Assembly: GCA_031254265.1 (NCBI GenBank)
Contig: JAIRUV010000132.1
Span: 1 to 6,040, forward strand
Length of the DNA stretch: 6,040 nt
Source of the DNA: Candidatus Methanoplasma sp.
GTDB lineage: Archaea > Thermoplasmatota > Thermoplasmata > Methanomassiliicoccales > Methanomethylophilaceae
Reading direction: 5' to 3'
The notes under the pieces: model-generated
What the model saw: only the letters and a program-made list of their open reading frames with translations
Database searches by the model: none
What the model was told of the DNA's origin: nothing
Position numbers and translations under genes: made by a program
In this document: one piece after another, positions 5,549-6,040 of the stretch
Numbering within the stretch: position 1 is the stretch's first letter
Layout of the letters: the number at the start of each line of letters is the position of its first letter

Positions 5549-6040
5549 ATGACAAGAAAAACCGGCACGGTCGTCACTGGAATAAGGGCCCCCTTCATCT
5601 CACAGGGGGACGACCTCGTTGATATCGTTGTGTCCAGCGTCCTTGATGTAAGCGAGATAAAGGACAGCGACGTTATCGCGGTCACAGAAAGCATAGTGGC
5701 AGTATCCCAAGGGAATTTCGTATCCATCGATTCCGTAGCAGAAGACATAATATCAAAATTCGGCAAGGATGAGCACATAGGCGTAGTGTTCCCGATACTG
5801 TCGAGGAACAGGTTCGCACAGATCCTAAAGGGGATATCAAAAGGCGCAAAGAAGGTAACGGTGCTTCTGAACTATCCGCAGGATGAGGTCGGGAACCCTA
5901 TAATGGATATGAAGAACTGGAATCATTACAGCCATTCCCCAAGTAAGGACGAACGGCAATTCACAGGCAGGGAGTTCCGCGCGAAGTACGGAGAATATAT
6001 CCACGAATTCACCAAGATCGATTACATCGATCTGTATGAG
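5549..6040 (+). CDS. CofE-like protein (F420-0:gamma-glutamyl ligase superfamily), 3'-truncated by the window edge
   Basis: The frame stays open from ATG 5549 to the last base, giving 164 residues with no stop codon. The start is similar to CofE, the GTP-dependent enzyme adding glutamate to F420-0: TVVTGIRAPFISQGDDLVDIV (7-27) contains the GDDL nucleotide-loop segment, and DSDVIAVTESIVAVSQGN (39-56) corresponds to the DVLVVTxKxVSKAEGR motif. In place of canonical Ser-Lys it reads ESIVAVSQGN. Downstream, GVVFPILSRNRFAQILKGISKGAKKV and NYPQDEVGNP are typical of a longer paralogous group (about 400 residues, from memory), also found in bacteria that I would not expect to make F420. So membership of the superfamily is likely, but F420 ligase activity is doubtful. 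It has its own promoter with a flanking dyad and is separated from the upstream gene by a terminator. Confidence 0.8.
   Translation, partial: MTRKTGTVVTGIRAPFISQGDDLVDIVVSSVLDVSEIKDSDVIAVTESIVAVSQGNFVSIDSVAEDIISKFGKDEHIGVVFPILSRNRFAQILKGISKGAKKVTVLLNYPQDEVGNPIMDMKNWNHYSHSPSKDERQFTGREFRAKYGEYIHEFTKIDYIDLYE

Noticed and set aside
5229..5555. 108-codon - strand frame with CPHC-like cysteines after the DUF4139 gene
   Set aside because: The frame crosses a terminator and the promoter of the CofE-like gene and is antisense to the conserved DUF4139 C-terminus. The apparent zinc-type cysteines are too few and isolated to support a real gene.

Overview
The window looks like a methanogenic euryarchaeal chromosome. 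It has an archaeal EF-1 alpha gene followed directly by archaeal-type ribosomal protein S10, then HdrC and HdrB, the iron-sulfur subunits of soluble heterodisulfide reductase. Upstream of most transcription units there are archaeal TATA boxes of the TTTATAAA/TTTATATA kind. Gene content and moderate-to-high GC with frequent AGG/AGA and ATA codons fit Methanomassiliicoccales (Thermoplasmata methanogens). That placement is inference; the methanogen and archaeal assignments are firm.

All six genes lie on the + strand. Layout: (1) 1-971, 3' three quarters of tuf (EF-1 alpha); (2) 1002-1316, rpsJ (S10), with two small perfect hairpins between it and tuf; (3) 1419-2222, a ModE/LysR-like winged-helix regulator with a short ligand-binding-like domain, GTG start, own TATA box; (4) 2299-3655, an hdrC-hdrB operon with its own TATA box, probably leaderless at hdrC, ending in a hairpin plus T-run terminator; (5) 3868-5412, a cytoplasmic DUF4140/coiled-coil/DUF4139 (MuiA-like) protein of unknown role, followed by a near-identical GGGGC hairpin terminator; (6) 5549 to the window end, the N-terminal 164 residues of a CofE-like (F420-0:gamma-glutamyl ligase family) protein, probably a paralogue with a different substrate.

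Functionally the window moves from translation (tuf-rpsJ) to energy metabolism (HdrCB, which reduces the CoM-S-S-CoB heterodisulfide with HdrA and a hydrogenase encoded elsewhere) and then to two poorly characterised families. The regulator next to hdrCB is a plausible local controller: paired repeats lie immediately upstream of the hdrC TATA box, and an inverted repeat lies at the regulator's own start. This link is inferred from position only. No mobile element, CRISPR array, tRNA or rRNA was recognised, and no clearly new multi-gene system is present. The most useful leads are the candidate promoter-proximal operators, the regulator's unusual cysteine cluster, the MuiA-like protein and the CofE-like paralogue.
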